A stretch of DNA of 64,000 bases from NCBI GenBank assembly GCA_025890175.1, contig JANPYM010000008.1:1527650-1591649 (forward strand). The letters run 5' to 3'. The stretch comes from Ciborinia camelliae (taxonomy: Eukaryota; Ascomycota; Leotiomycetes; Helotiales; Sclerotiniaceae). The notes beneath the pieces are model-generated. The model saw nothing but the letters and a program-made list of their open reading frames with translations, did not search any database and was not told the origin of the DNA. This document shows, piece by piece, positions 1 through 10,556 of the stretch (the first letter of the stretch is position 1; each line of letters opens with the position of its first letter). Position numbers and translations under genes: made by a program.

Positions 1-3000
1 GTGGAGGTGGCCGTACTTTTCATGCATGGGGGTGACGAGGATAGATCGCAGTGCTCAATTTTCTCGACTAAGGGCACAGAACAATATTCGGGATCGCCAA
101 ATATAGCTGTTGGCCAAGCAGACCAATTATCTGAAATCAACCTTGATCGGGGGCAGAAAGAAATCTTTCAAGCGAAAATATCTGGAATGTTAGAATCTCA
201 GGCAAAGAAAGATCCCACCGATGCTCAAAAACAGCGAACGGCACGATTTGACAATAAATTGCTTCAATCAAGCGGCAAACACATTGAAAAGACTGAGTCT
301 CCAAGCATACCGCTACACCCTAAGGCAGAGCCTAAGGAAGTGAATTGGCTCAAACAAGATGACATGCTTCCATCGTTACTTCCCGAGGGGCGGGTCATGG
401 GATATGGGTTTGATTTGGGTGCTCTTAGTTATAAAATTGATTTCAAAGCTGCTGCCAGCATATTTGCCAAGGAGTTCAACAGAATAAGGGGCTGCTTTCA
501 CAAACCAATTGTGTTGATTGGCCATGGGTATGGAAATATAGTTATCGAAACTCTATTATGCAGCAGTGATGAAGAAAGTAAAGCTTTTAAAAGGCTCACG
601 ACTGCTGTCATTCTTTTCGCTCCTCCGACATCAGGATCAGCAGAGCTAAACAATTGGAGCACGGACAAGATGAATCTACCGAAGTCCGCCAGTGAGAAAG
701 CATTCGTCGGTCTAGGAAAGAATTCTGAGGAGCTCAAGAACATATGGGAAGAATTCCGTTCCCTAGCTAGTAGATTGGATCCTTATATTTGCATGTACCT
801 TCCAAAGCAATACAACATCGACTCAAAAGTCAACACGAAGGATATCAGCGATGAGCCGGCCAGAGATACTGCAGCGGATCCTCAGCACGATAGTTTTGAT
901 GTTGTTCAAACCTCATCAGGTTTTGGTGATATCGCTAGCTTCTCTAGTACGAAAGACAAAACCTTTTTAAAGTTAGCAAGCCAAATTGTCAGGTCAATTC
1001 AAGTGTGGCAATTATTAGACGCTACTTTACGGGGAGATGGGACTCTTTTGAGAGGACTTATACGTCGATCTGTCAATATAAATTTGGCGGGAAAGACTGG
1101 CAAAACTTCCCTACTCCTATCGGCGCAACGTAAGGATCCCGCCCTCATGAAAATACTACTTGGAGAACGACAACTTGATATCGATCACCAGAATAATCAA
1201 GGTGACACAGCTCTCCATCTAGCTGTGACGAATAACGCTTCTCAAGACACGAAAAGAGAAATGATTCTATCACTTCTGAGAGCTGGTGCCAATCCCGAAA
1301 TTCGAAATCACGACAAGAAGAAGCCAAAACAGCTGGTCTCTAAGAGTGATATCGGCATAAAAAATATTTTTACAAAAGATCGACCATTAGTGGAGGGGCC
1401 TCTAATCCAGCCAAGGAAGCGCTTGGAGAAATCAATACCCCCAGGCCGGGAAGGAATAAAGGCCTGTCAGTCCGTCGAAATGTTCGTTACGGAGATGTAT
1501 TATACCAAGGACTCGAAAACGCTTGTTCCAGAGCGACATTGGACCATGTATAAAACTGTTTACGATCTCATCTATGCGCAACGTCCTGGATCGGTGGAAA
1601 GTATGCTGGACTCGGAACGTTCAAAGAATATCCAAGAATCAGAGAAGCCTCATTGCCGATGGTACCATATCCCAGAGAATAATGTAAGTGGTCGATTTTC
1701 ATTGTCGTAGTATAAATATCTGACCGTTTTCCTTGCTTGACTAGACGCTGGGTGCGCGTAATTATGATTGTAGCTAGTTTCATTTCAATCCACTCGATTT
1801 TGTTGGAAATAAGCTTTCAATGCGCAGAGTCAATTTGAAGGTTGGGATGCAGTTCTTAACAGGAACTTTATCATTACTCGCTACAATGCTCAGGTTAATT
1901 TTAAACATGGGGTTTCTTATTTTGTTTTACAAAAGACAAGCAAGGCTCAATGTCTTAAACTTCTCAAGGTCCAATCGGTTACCGAATCATACAGAATTTG
2001 AACACAGATTGAGTCAAATGCTAACAATTTCAATAAACAGATGGTTTGGGTAGAGGTATGTAGCAAGAAGCGTCTGCTATGCCTCATAAGTAGTAACTTG
2101 AATGAACAGGACATGTTTGCCCAACTCTTGATAGAGGTAGATCCTTGGCCTAGTCATTATAGAGGTGGAAAAATACCCCATAGTGTATGTTTTTCGATAA
2201 ATAGATGCTGTCTTTCCTTGGTAATTTGTTACTAAATTGTATAGAGATGCATAAATCCTGAGGCTGTGATCTTGCAAAATCTGGATTTGGATCCAGGTAA
2301 CAATCAAACACTCAAGGGAGTGGCAATAATGGTGGGATAAACCTGAATAAACTCTTCCTTTCTGGTTACACCAGCTATTTTTTCAAGTTGATACCAATTA
2401 TACTAATAGCCTAACAGATGCCTTATGTAAGCTATGAAAGTAGCAGGAGGCAAGAGGCACTCAAAAAAGAGACTCGTAAACTGACACAAGAAAGAAAAGA
2501 AAATCTTGTAGATGGGGTCAACTCAACAATCACTGCATTAGGAGACAAGGAACTGAATAGTAACGGCCAAAGAATGGAGGATAATCTCGATGAAATAGAC
2601 ACCAGTGTTACTGCTGGCAATCCGCTTAGCATGGAGAAGATACAGAAGATCAGATTTATAGTCACAGACTCAGAGGGGAAGAACAAGTAAGTTTCCACTA
2701 CTTCCTTTTATTCTTTCTGAGTCTTCTAAATGATGAACAGAGAAGCTATAGACTCAAATGACGGCACAACGAATGAGATGGCGAGTGGGAGTTATGAAGC
2801 CCTTGGCAATAACCACGGCAGCCTTGCGGTTCCACAAGTCTCAATTGCAAAAGTCCAGAATGATTCTCAAGCTATGGAAGATGCGACGGACAGTGAAAGC
2901 GACGAGGAAAAATCTAATATCTGGAAAAGGGGGCCTGATATCACAGGTGTCAGTGAACAGCTTCGAGCCTACCTTTATCACAATCCACCATTGCACCCGA

Positions 3001-4814
3001 GGCGGTAAGTGACATGCACGCGTCTTATAAGATTTTGCAATGAAACTCACGACCCATGACCTCTAGAACACTAGATCAATCCTATTATTATATGCTCGAA
3101 AATACATCAATTAGAGATTCGGATCAGGTAGTTTCACGATACGCTAAAAATGATTCAGATATAGGGAAAGATGATCATAACATATTAATGGTTGACCAGT
3201 TATGGATTTGGTATATCCAAGGAAAGAGTGGGTCGCAAGAGCCAGATACCGTCATCACCTCCTTTCCAAATCGTCAAGGGGCGAAAATCTCTGTTGATCT
3301 GGACGACTTGCGGCGTCAAGTACTTGCAAAAAAGAATCATAAGTCTAGGGGCGTCATCAGTTCTGCCACTGACTTAATCACAAGGGTTATTGAAGTTTGT
3401 TCTGGAACGTTGGATCGGCACCAGCATGTGAAAACACTACAATTTGTTCAAATGTTCGAAGCTACTATTGGGGATGCAGTAAGTCAAACTCGATGTGTAT
3501 CTTTCTTCATTTTCTGTTAGGTGAAATAATTTGACAGCCCTACTATAGGAGGACAAAGAGAGTAAAATGTTACAACAATTTCGACACACAGTGGAAGAAC
3601 TTCATAACCTGGACGAGCATCATCCAAAATACCATAGCTTTCGACGGCAGAAGCTTGCAGAATTGCTTGATATACAAAATGAGTCAGGATTACTCAAAGA
3701 TATTAAAGATATTCGAGATGAAATTAAAATGATTAGGGCTGTCTTGGCAGATCAACTCAAAGTCCTGAAGAACTTGAACTGTCCTGAAAGATCAGTGGAT
3801 AGCTTTGCAAATTTGCCTTTTCGAACTCCCTCTCAAGCAGCAACCGTCTTGTTCGAGAAGCATGGTCTTGATGGTAACCCAGCGCAAAGCTCTGTTGCTC
3901 TTCTTGGTAGGGTCTACTCATCTCTGGAAGAAACAAATGAGGAATTCGAGATAATGGAAAGTCATGCGAAAGAAGTAGAAGCAGGTGTAAGTTTCCAAAA
4001 CAGCATACACGCATAAAATACAAAGATAGTCGGTTGACAAGAGATTAACGTAGATAAACGGGTTGATGGATCTAAAACAGAGGCAGGCCAATCTCTGGGA
4101 AGCTCGATCGTCTAGAGAAGGCGCAGAAGAGACTGCAAGGCAAGGAAATGTGAGTAAGGATTCGGGCTTTATTGGCTTGGCTGACAATGTCTAGACTATT
4201 CTTGTCTTTACAATTGTGACCATCATTTTTGTAAGATAACTAAGCAAATACATGACTTTGAGACTGATTTTATCAGCTACCACTCTCATTTATGGCATCC
4301 TTCTTTGCTCTAGCAGTTTCACAATTCCCAAAAGATGATAAAGGAGACATACAATGGCCATTGCACTATGTGTCGGGTCTCTTGTGTAAGTAGTACCCCC
4401 AAACGCTCCTCTTCATTCTATGATGCTTACTTGTTAGTTGGTATTTCATTTGCCGTCTCAATTCCTCTGCTCTTGTTTGCATTCAATGTTGATTATGCAG
4501 GAAAAGTATGGAACTACTTTCGTTTTATTCTGCTCCAGAGGTGTGCGATAATTGCAATTAAGCAGTTACGCCATGTTCCGATTTTGAGTGTACGAACTAA
4601 AGGTTATGACTGGCTCTTGGAAAAGAGAAGAAATATTCGAAACTATAGAGAGGAAGGTGTCGAAAAATCTTCGTTATCCAAAATTAAGGCACATTTCAGA
4701 GTTTGGGACGAGTGGGCTGAAAGATTAATGTGGAACTTGGAAAGAGGAGATAGGCCCCAACCAGACTTGTTTGATGTGTTGGAATGGGATGAGTTAAGAG
4801 AGTACTTTATATAG
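1..4814 (+). CDS. Ankyrin / CorA-like protein with N-terminal alpha/beta-hydrolase-like domain (5' partial)
   Basis: The reading frame is open at base 1, so the start codon lies upstream of the window. Twelve exons are inferred: 1-1683, 2041-2055, 2110-2136, 2245-2331, 2418-2686, 2741-3004, 3067-3478, 3549-3986, 4081-4149, 4195-4230, 4277-4385 and 4438-4814. They sum to 1262 codons in phase, including a 15-nt micro-exon (MVWVE). Domains in order: an alpha/beta-hydrolase-like segment (about residues 120-345, with GHGYG where the nucleophile elbow GxSxG would sit, so the serine is absent); ankyrin-like repeats (about 340-450); a long helical region containing RRTLDQSYYYML; and a C-terminal CorA-like membrane domain (TILVFTIVTIIF, then LPLSFMASFFAL, then a second hydrophobic helix). 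This matches the fungal ankyrin/CorA-like family. Transport is not shown: the CorA GMN motif is not visible. Exons 2-4 are the least certain, because the donor at 2332 is GTGGGA. Confidence 0.82.
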
Positions 4815-6161
4815 TAGTGGATTCCACGATTCCTACGAGCGTAGCCGCACCCGCGCTGCGCATGGGCGCTACGCTAAGCTACTTATGTACATAGGAACCG
4901 GAAGCGCTCCGCGCTTCAACAAATACTAATAACACTGTATATCCATGACCATTTTTCCTCTCCCTAACTACATTCTTTTACTAGGATAAAGTAGTAAATA
5001 CCTCAAGTAGCAGATATTCATGTACGATATCTCTTAGAAGTACTGTTACCGATAGATGACGAGAGTGGCTTGTTTGTCGTCCTGTGTGCCCTCTACGCGA
5101 GGTACAAGAAAACAGCCGGCAGTTGAAGAAGACAATAAGCCACCATAAAGACTTGCAGTGAAGAAATACCTTTCTGGTGTGATAGTCTAAGCAAAACAGA
5201 TGCAAATCTCGCAGATTTCATTGCATAATGTTGCATTGCATGAATAGATGACGCCGGAGAGCCATGTGGTACAAATACAAAATTGCCGCAATACTACATA
5301 TTGGCTACCCCGCTAAGAACGAATGTCGTGGAATTAAGGTGCCTCCCGAAATTCATTGTGCTCGGACTAATCAAGACTTTCAGCTCGGCACATTTGTTCC
5401 TAGACCCAAAGTTGCTGTTTCTTCGTGGATGTCTAGGGACTGATTGACTGACAGGGTTTCAAGAAGACGCTGAATTGGAAAAATCCAGACTCAGAAGTTT
5501 GAAATTTGTCCGGGAAAATTCAAGTCTAAATTCAGTGGGGTTTTAAGGGTTGACTTTGATTCAGATTTCTCATTGCTTGCCTTGACTAAAATTGGATTTC
5601 TAGCATTATGCCGGACATATCGGACTCGAGAACGAAATCACCAGCAGCCCTTTTAGTTTACCTCTTCTGTCGTGCGGGGTATTTCGTGTAGCCATCAATT
5701 CCCGGTGGATGGCTGAACATCTCGATTGAGCATCCTCCGCCGCATCATTGTGGTATGGTAAGTAACTCGAAGAAAAGTACATGCTTTGGCATGTGTTACG
5801 AATGTTCGGGAGAGATCACTTCAAAAGGAAGTTTGGCGGGGAAGTTGTGCGACCTAGCTCTTGATGAAAAGCATAAATACCCTTCCTTTGCTAGATCTAA
5901 TATGGAAACCACATCAAAAAGCTAATCGGCAAATATCGATTTCAACATTCATCTATAGTGAGTATGGTCTTTGCTCTCTCTATTCGCCCAACTATCTGTG
6001 TTCTCGACTGATATGTATAGTAATAACACTCTCGTACCCCAAACACCACAACATCATGGCCGCTATTCCAGATACCGAAGCCGAGACTAAGAACATGGGC
6101 ATCACTTCAGATGTTCAAGAACACACAGAAAGCGATGTCATCACTTAAGATGTCGTAAGCG
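4815..6161. other. Intergenic, with a GC-rich imperfect palindrome
   Basis: No gene is supported. Bases 4829-4915 stand out as GC-rich in AT-rich surroundings and form an imperfect inverted repeat (GATTCCTACGAGCGTAGC against the reverse of GCTACGCTAAGCTAC...TAGGAAC). A 30-codon open frame at 6056-6148 (MAAIPDTEAE...) sits just upstream of the phosphatase-like gene in another frame. It could be an upstream ORF or a misread exon. Confidence 0.5.
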
Positions 6162-6686
6162 ATGCCAAAAAAAGTCGGATTCTTCCACTGGGAAAAAGTA
6201 ACAAAGCGCCCCGGTCCCTACACCCTCCAACGCTCCTCGTCCCCAAATTACGACGGTAAAGTCGACAAATCACAGCACATCACTGCAGCTGGCATCGCCT
6301 TCCTCCAAAAGCAAAAAATAGGCCATGTTATTTGCCTCAACAGCGATGTCATGAGCAGCCATGCGATCGGCCACGAATTTGCCAACGCTAATCCTAAAAT
6401 TGCCTTCACGCATATTCCCGTGGAAGATTATCACTCGCCGACTTTGGGCGAGATGGAAAGGGGGTACCAGGCCTATGTGGCCGCGAAAAAGGATACGCTT
6501 GTTTGGTGTGGATATGGGTTTGGAAGAACGGGGATGATGATTACGGCGCTGCAATACAAGATTCAGAAGGCGAAGGGGAAGACGGTTAAGTTGACACATG
6601 CTGATTATTCGAGTAATCACGTGGAGCAGTATCATCAAGGGCTATCTACGGGACAGTATGAAACGCTGGATGCTTTGCAGAAGTGA
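6162..6686 (+). CDS. Protein tyrosine phosphatase-like protein (dual-specificity / Swiss-army-knife type)
   Basis: A single 174-aa open frame without introns. The phosphatase loop CGYGFGRTG fits the CX5R catalytic signature (Cys and Arg both present). An upstream aspartate in the segment IPVEDYHSPTLGEM sits where the general acid loop of Cys-dependent phosphatases falls. Length and layout match the compact Swiss-army-knife PTP domain found in bacteria and fungi: the N-terminal RSSSPNYDG, the central HVICLN strand, and NHVEQ after the loop. Expected role: dephosphorylation of phospho-Tyr/Ser or a small phosphorylated substrate in the cytoplasm; the substrate is unknown. There is no signal peptide or membrane segment. 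The ATG at 6162 is the first in this frame before the conserved part. A short out-of-frame ORF (6056-6148) lies immediately upstream and may affect translation. Confidence 0.78.
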   Translation: MPKKVGFFHWEKVTKRPGPYTLQRSSSPNYDGKVDKSQHITAAGIAFLQKQKIGHVICLNSDVMSSHAIGHEFANANPKIAFTHIPVEDYHSPTLGEMERGYQAYVAAKKDTLVWCGYGFGRTGMMITALQYKIQKAKGKTVKLTHADYSSNHVEQYHQGLSTGQYETLDALQK

Positions 6687-7486
6687 AATTTTGCTTCGGA
6701 AGGGAAATATTTTCGTTGTCAGAGAACACAGCAGAGGCGCTGATCTGGGGATGGCTATCTCAGTTACAAAATGGAAGAAAATACCCTCAACTACTATTTT
6801 TGGATGTAACTGATATTAAGTCATGAGGGATTTGTAACTTCACTTGTGATCAAAACTCTCAGAGACTAGTAAATAAGAGCAAAGGCCCAAGGAATGATGT
6901 CACTATTACGAGGACTATTCACTGCCAATCCATCATAATTCAACAGGTTAATAAATTTGGAAGTCTGAAGGAATAGTTCCAGGTAAGCAAATAGCGACTT
7001 CTTTATACGTCTAATATGAGCGGCATGAGTAGCTTGTAACATTTCGTTCGATTGAATATGTCAACAGAGCTCAATGATTGATGCCTGGAGATGTACTTTG
7101 TAGAACTATCTACAATGCAGTGCTTTGATACCATGCCATTTCAACACATATTCCAATCTGCATCTCACACTTCCCATGTCACACTTCACGATAAACTACT
7201 CCATCTCTGGAGAGAACAATTTTATGGAGAATATATATTCATCCCATTCCAGAACCACCCAATAATTAGCTCAACCTAGCTTAAACACCGTGTCATACTC
7301 CTTTATGCACCATCCAGACCCATTCCAAGTCAGGTATCCATCCCAACAATGCAATGTCCAATCCCTGAAGCTTAATTGTTTCCTCAACTCCCGAGTTGCC
7401 ATCATGAATGTTCCATCTTTTTAAACACTAAGTACCCATCAACTAATCCAATCACGCACTGTTCGCTATAATAGACTGATGCATCG
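6687..7486. other. Intergenic, no feature seen
   Basis: AT-rich sequence between the phosphatase-like gene and the convergent minus-strand gene. It probably holds both 3' UTRs. I see no conserved coding signal. Confidence 0.5.
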
Positions 7487-9877
7487 CTATGAAACCTCAT
7501 CATTATCCCAACTCCACCAATTACCTCCCCAGATTTTACTTCCACCTGCGGCTTCACTACCTGTAACCTCAAGTATCTCCTCCACAACCTCATCAACACC
7601 CACCCCAACAATTTTAGGCGGCATATACTCAACTTTCATCTTAGATCTCTCTTTCCAAATGCGTATCTGCTCATCATCCTCCCACCAATCCCAAATATCT
7701 TCAATCTTCCCACTAACCACCTTTCCAGTCCACTGATCCAGTTTTGTCGGGATCGCGAAGGGCCAAATAGGATCCGATGGAGACCAAACATCTTTATTCG
7801 AAGATACCGGATGACAATATGTTTTACACATCCCCCATTCGGTTATATACCACGTTACGAATATTGTGAGGAGTAAGCCAAACCAAGTAAATTTTCCGGT
7901 GCCAGGGGAGCGGAGACGGGGAAGAGGGATTATGAGATAGTGGAGGTTTGGGTTTATGGCGGGGTTGGGAGGGGCATCGAGGAAGAAGGGGCGAGATGAT
8001 GTTTTTGGGGTTGGAATGCCGAGTTCTTTCGGCGAATGGGCACGTGAGCCTGAAGATGTGACTTGTTGTTCCAACCTTTCAATTCCATGTCTAGCATCTC
8101 GTATACTGCTTGAAGTATGTTTTAGGCTCCGATTCATACGATGAAACGCAAGTTCCTCCAATCTTTTTTCTTTCTCTTTTTGAGAAAGTGGCTGACCCTT
8201 TTCATCAAAATCGAGATTGATTTCTATACTTTCCGATGCCGGAGGAGAAGCAGTTTGATTCTTTATAATTAAGGAGAAATCCCGATCGATAGTAGTAGAG
8301 TCGTCGGCTTGCGCTTCTTTTTCTATACGTTTGAGATCGGCAGCTGCGGAGACGGCAGGGGCACTGTTTATTGGAGTTGGACGGGTTCGCGAATGTGATT
8401 GGGAGGGTCTGGAGGGCTCACTATGGCTGCGTGGCAAGGATATTTCCTCTTCAATCTGAGGTTCGTGTTTGGATGTCTTACCATTGGTGCGCATTCGTGG
8501 TGGTGCGGGTGTTTCAATCCATCCGCCTGTGACTCTTGGGGTAGGTAATAGGAGTGGATCGATGGGTGCGGATGGAGGCGGCGTTGGCGCAGAATTTGGA
8601 AATCTCTCAGACACATGCTCGAGTTCGAAGGGGGATCTTTCTGATAATATTCGGGCTTCGGGGCCATTATCTGATCTACCGGGACTATTTCTCCCGCTCC
8701 CATTCGTACCCGTAATTGCTTTGGAGAGGTTTCTTAAAATCTGAAGAGAGTCTTCTTGTTCGGAATTCAGTCCATTCGGACGTCTCTCATTGCCGCTAAA
8801 TATCGTAATAGGAGTTCCATGTATCCTTTCTCCTTCTTCTTCCAAAATTGTTTTTTCGTGCATCTCCTCTATTTCATCGTTGGTTTCAGCTCGCTCCAAC
8901 GATCGTGGCTCGATATTTTCGCTAGCTCTATGGTTGTATTCGGTCCTTGGTCGTGGTTCAGTACTTTCTGGAACTCTATGGTTGTGATCGTGTCTTATTC
9001 TATTCTCACGAGCTCTCTGTATCGCTTTCAGGCCATCTTCCCCCTGAAATCTTCTTTCTAGCCGTGATAACGGCTTCTCTCCCTGCGGCATAACATTCTC
9101 TTTATTATTACGCAGGCTGCGGACAGGGATCTCGACATGAACTGGATCGTTTTTCAAAAAATCGCCGCTTTGTGATCTTCGTTCCCTAGATAACCTATTT
9201 CGCAATAATCCTTCCTGCCTTTCCTGGGGAATCTTATTATTTTCACTCTCATATGAAGTGATTGGTCTTCGCTCCTCGCGCCGTTCTCTTAATTCCCTGC
9301 GCAAACGATCTCTCCTCTCTTGTGATTTCGCGCGGGTCATATCCTTTATCGCATTTTCATCCGCTGCCGCCTGCGAAACTTTCCGACTATCAGGTTTATC
9401 GACGAATTTTTCGCTCCTCGCCGGCCTTTCTTGAACCTTGACAACATTCGCCCCTTCATCCTCCTCCTGCTCCTCATCATCCTCCTCATCATCCTCCGCA
9501 AAACTCTTCTCATCCTCCATAATTTCCTCGATCCTACTCGGTATCCCCGTTGTCTTCAATCGCGGGCTCTGATTAAAATCCATACTCCTAGCCGTAAACT
9601 CGAGGTCCGTATCCCAACCTCTACCCGTTCTATTGGTCTCCTCGTCTCTTAATTTCCCAATATCCCTCGTAACACCCTCAATATCCACACTCGCATCCTC
9701 CCCATCATTTTCCTCGTCATCCAGAATTCTCTTCATCCATGTCCCCCCAGACGTTCTCCTCGCCTTGCTTCCCCACGCCTGGCCATTGGGCCCAGTATTA
9801 TTATTATTCGAGACAAAAGTTCCTCTTGCGCGTGGTGAAGGCGAGCTATCGTATCGAGGTTGTTTGCTAGGAGCCAT
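7487..9877 (-). CDS. Large acidic protein with one C-terminal membrane segment, function not recognised
   Basis: A 796-aa intronless frame. The N-terminal half is low-complexity and charged: an acidic run near residues 125-145 (DDEEDDEEQEEDEG), then Arg/Glu-rich sequence with many RERRE-type blocks, and a Pro/Ser-rich middle. A single hydrophobic helix (TWFGLLLTIFVTWYITEWGM, about residues 662-682) is followed by roughly 115 residues rich in Trp, Asp and Glu. There is no signal peptide, so it is probably anchored near its C-terminus, for example in the ER or nuclear envelope. That is inference from topology only. I do not recognise the family. The conserved-looking parts are the start (WMKRILDDEE, DLEFTARSM) and the tail around the membrane helix. 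The ATG at 9877 is the first in a long frame. The downstream neighbour on the same strand is a ubiquitin protease with a separate promoter region. Confidence 0.75.
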   Translation of the reverse strand: MAPSKQPRYDSSPSPRARGTFVSNNNNTGPNGQAWGSKARRTSGGTWMKRILDDEENDGEDASVDIEGVTRDIGKLRDEETNRTGRGWDTDLEFTARSMDFNQSPRLKTTGIPSRIEEIMEDEKSFAEDDEEDDEEQEEDEGANVVKVQERPARSEKFVDKPDSRKVSQAAADENAIKDMTRAKSQERRDRLRRELRERREERRPITSYESENNKIPQERQEGLLRNRLSRERRSQSGDFLKNDPVHVEIPVRSLRNNKENVMPQGEKPLSRLERRFQGEDGLKAIQRARENRIRHDHNHRVPESTEPRPRTEYNHRASENIEPRSLERAETNDEIEEMHEKTILEEEGERIHGTPITIFSGNERRPNGLNSEQEDSLQILRNLSKAITGTNGSGRNSPGRSDNGPEARILSERSPFELEHVSERFPNSAPTPPPSAPIDPLLLPTPRVTGGWIETPAPPRMRTNGKTSKHEPQIEEEISLPRSHSEPSRPSQSHSRTRPTPINSAPAVSAAADLKRIEKEAQADDSTTIDRDFSLIIKNQTASPPASESIEINLDFDEKGQPLSQKEKEKRLEELAFHRMNRSLKHTSSSIRDARHGIERLEQQVTSSGSRAHSPKELGIPTPKTSSRPFFLDAPPNPAINPNLHYLIIPLPRLRSPGTGKFTWFGLLLTIFVTWYITEWGMCKTYCHPVSSNKDVWSPSDPIWPFAIPTKLDQWTGKVVSGKIEDIWDWWEDDEQIRIWKERSKMKVEYMPPKIVGVGVDEVVEEILEVTGSEAAGGSKIWGGNWWSWDNDEVS

Positions 9878-10556
9878 TTGCGCGCATATTCATGGGGCTT
9901 GTATTGCAATTGTATTTTGTTGGCTGCGATTCGTGAATTTTTGAGATTTGTTGAATGAGAAAATGCGAACGCGAAGCGCGTTTTTCCGGCTTTTGGAGGG
10001 GCGAGCGCGTGGCTCTGGTTATACCTTTTAAACCGTATATGTATATTAATACGGGAGTTTAGAGCTCCTTCAAATCATTCACGCGGATTATTGTAGAAGC
10101 AATTGATTATTATGGGTATGATTTATTGCTTGGTTTTGGTTGCTCCAGAGTGGATATGTTTTAAAATCATGGTCGGTGATCCGATGTTTCGGCTTAGCTA
10201 CTCGAGTACCTACAGCCATTCTGTCCACCTTTTGGACAGACGAGACGAGACGAGTTATAATGATGAACGATGAACGATGAGCTTTTTGAATGAACGAAAT
10301 AGGGACATCACATTTGGTCTAAATACCTAGTCATCCATGATATATATAATCAGATATTATTAAGATTTGAAAAGCGATCGGATTATTCTAGGATGCATAT
10401 GATTTCCCCATTTTGACTCCCTCCAATATATTTTTTTTCTCTAGATTGACTTCCATCTATCAGTTAAAACCAGCCCCACGGTATCATATACAAGTTCAAA
10501 TATACAAAGTACGACCCCAAACCCATATGTGCATGCAACCGAGCCCGAAAATTAAT
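9878..10556. other. Intergenic between two minus-strand genes
   Basis: Contains the promoter of the acidic membrane protein (immediately right of 9877) and the 3' end of the ubiquitin protease. A short purine repeat occurs near 10240-10275 (GACGAGACGAG, then GATGAACGATGAACGATGA). No gene is seen. Confidence 0.5.

Noticed and set aside
6056..6148. 30-codon frame MAAIPDTEAE... before the phosphatase-like gene
   Set aside because: Different frame with no convincing intron to join them; kept only as a possible upstream ORF.
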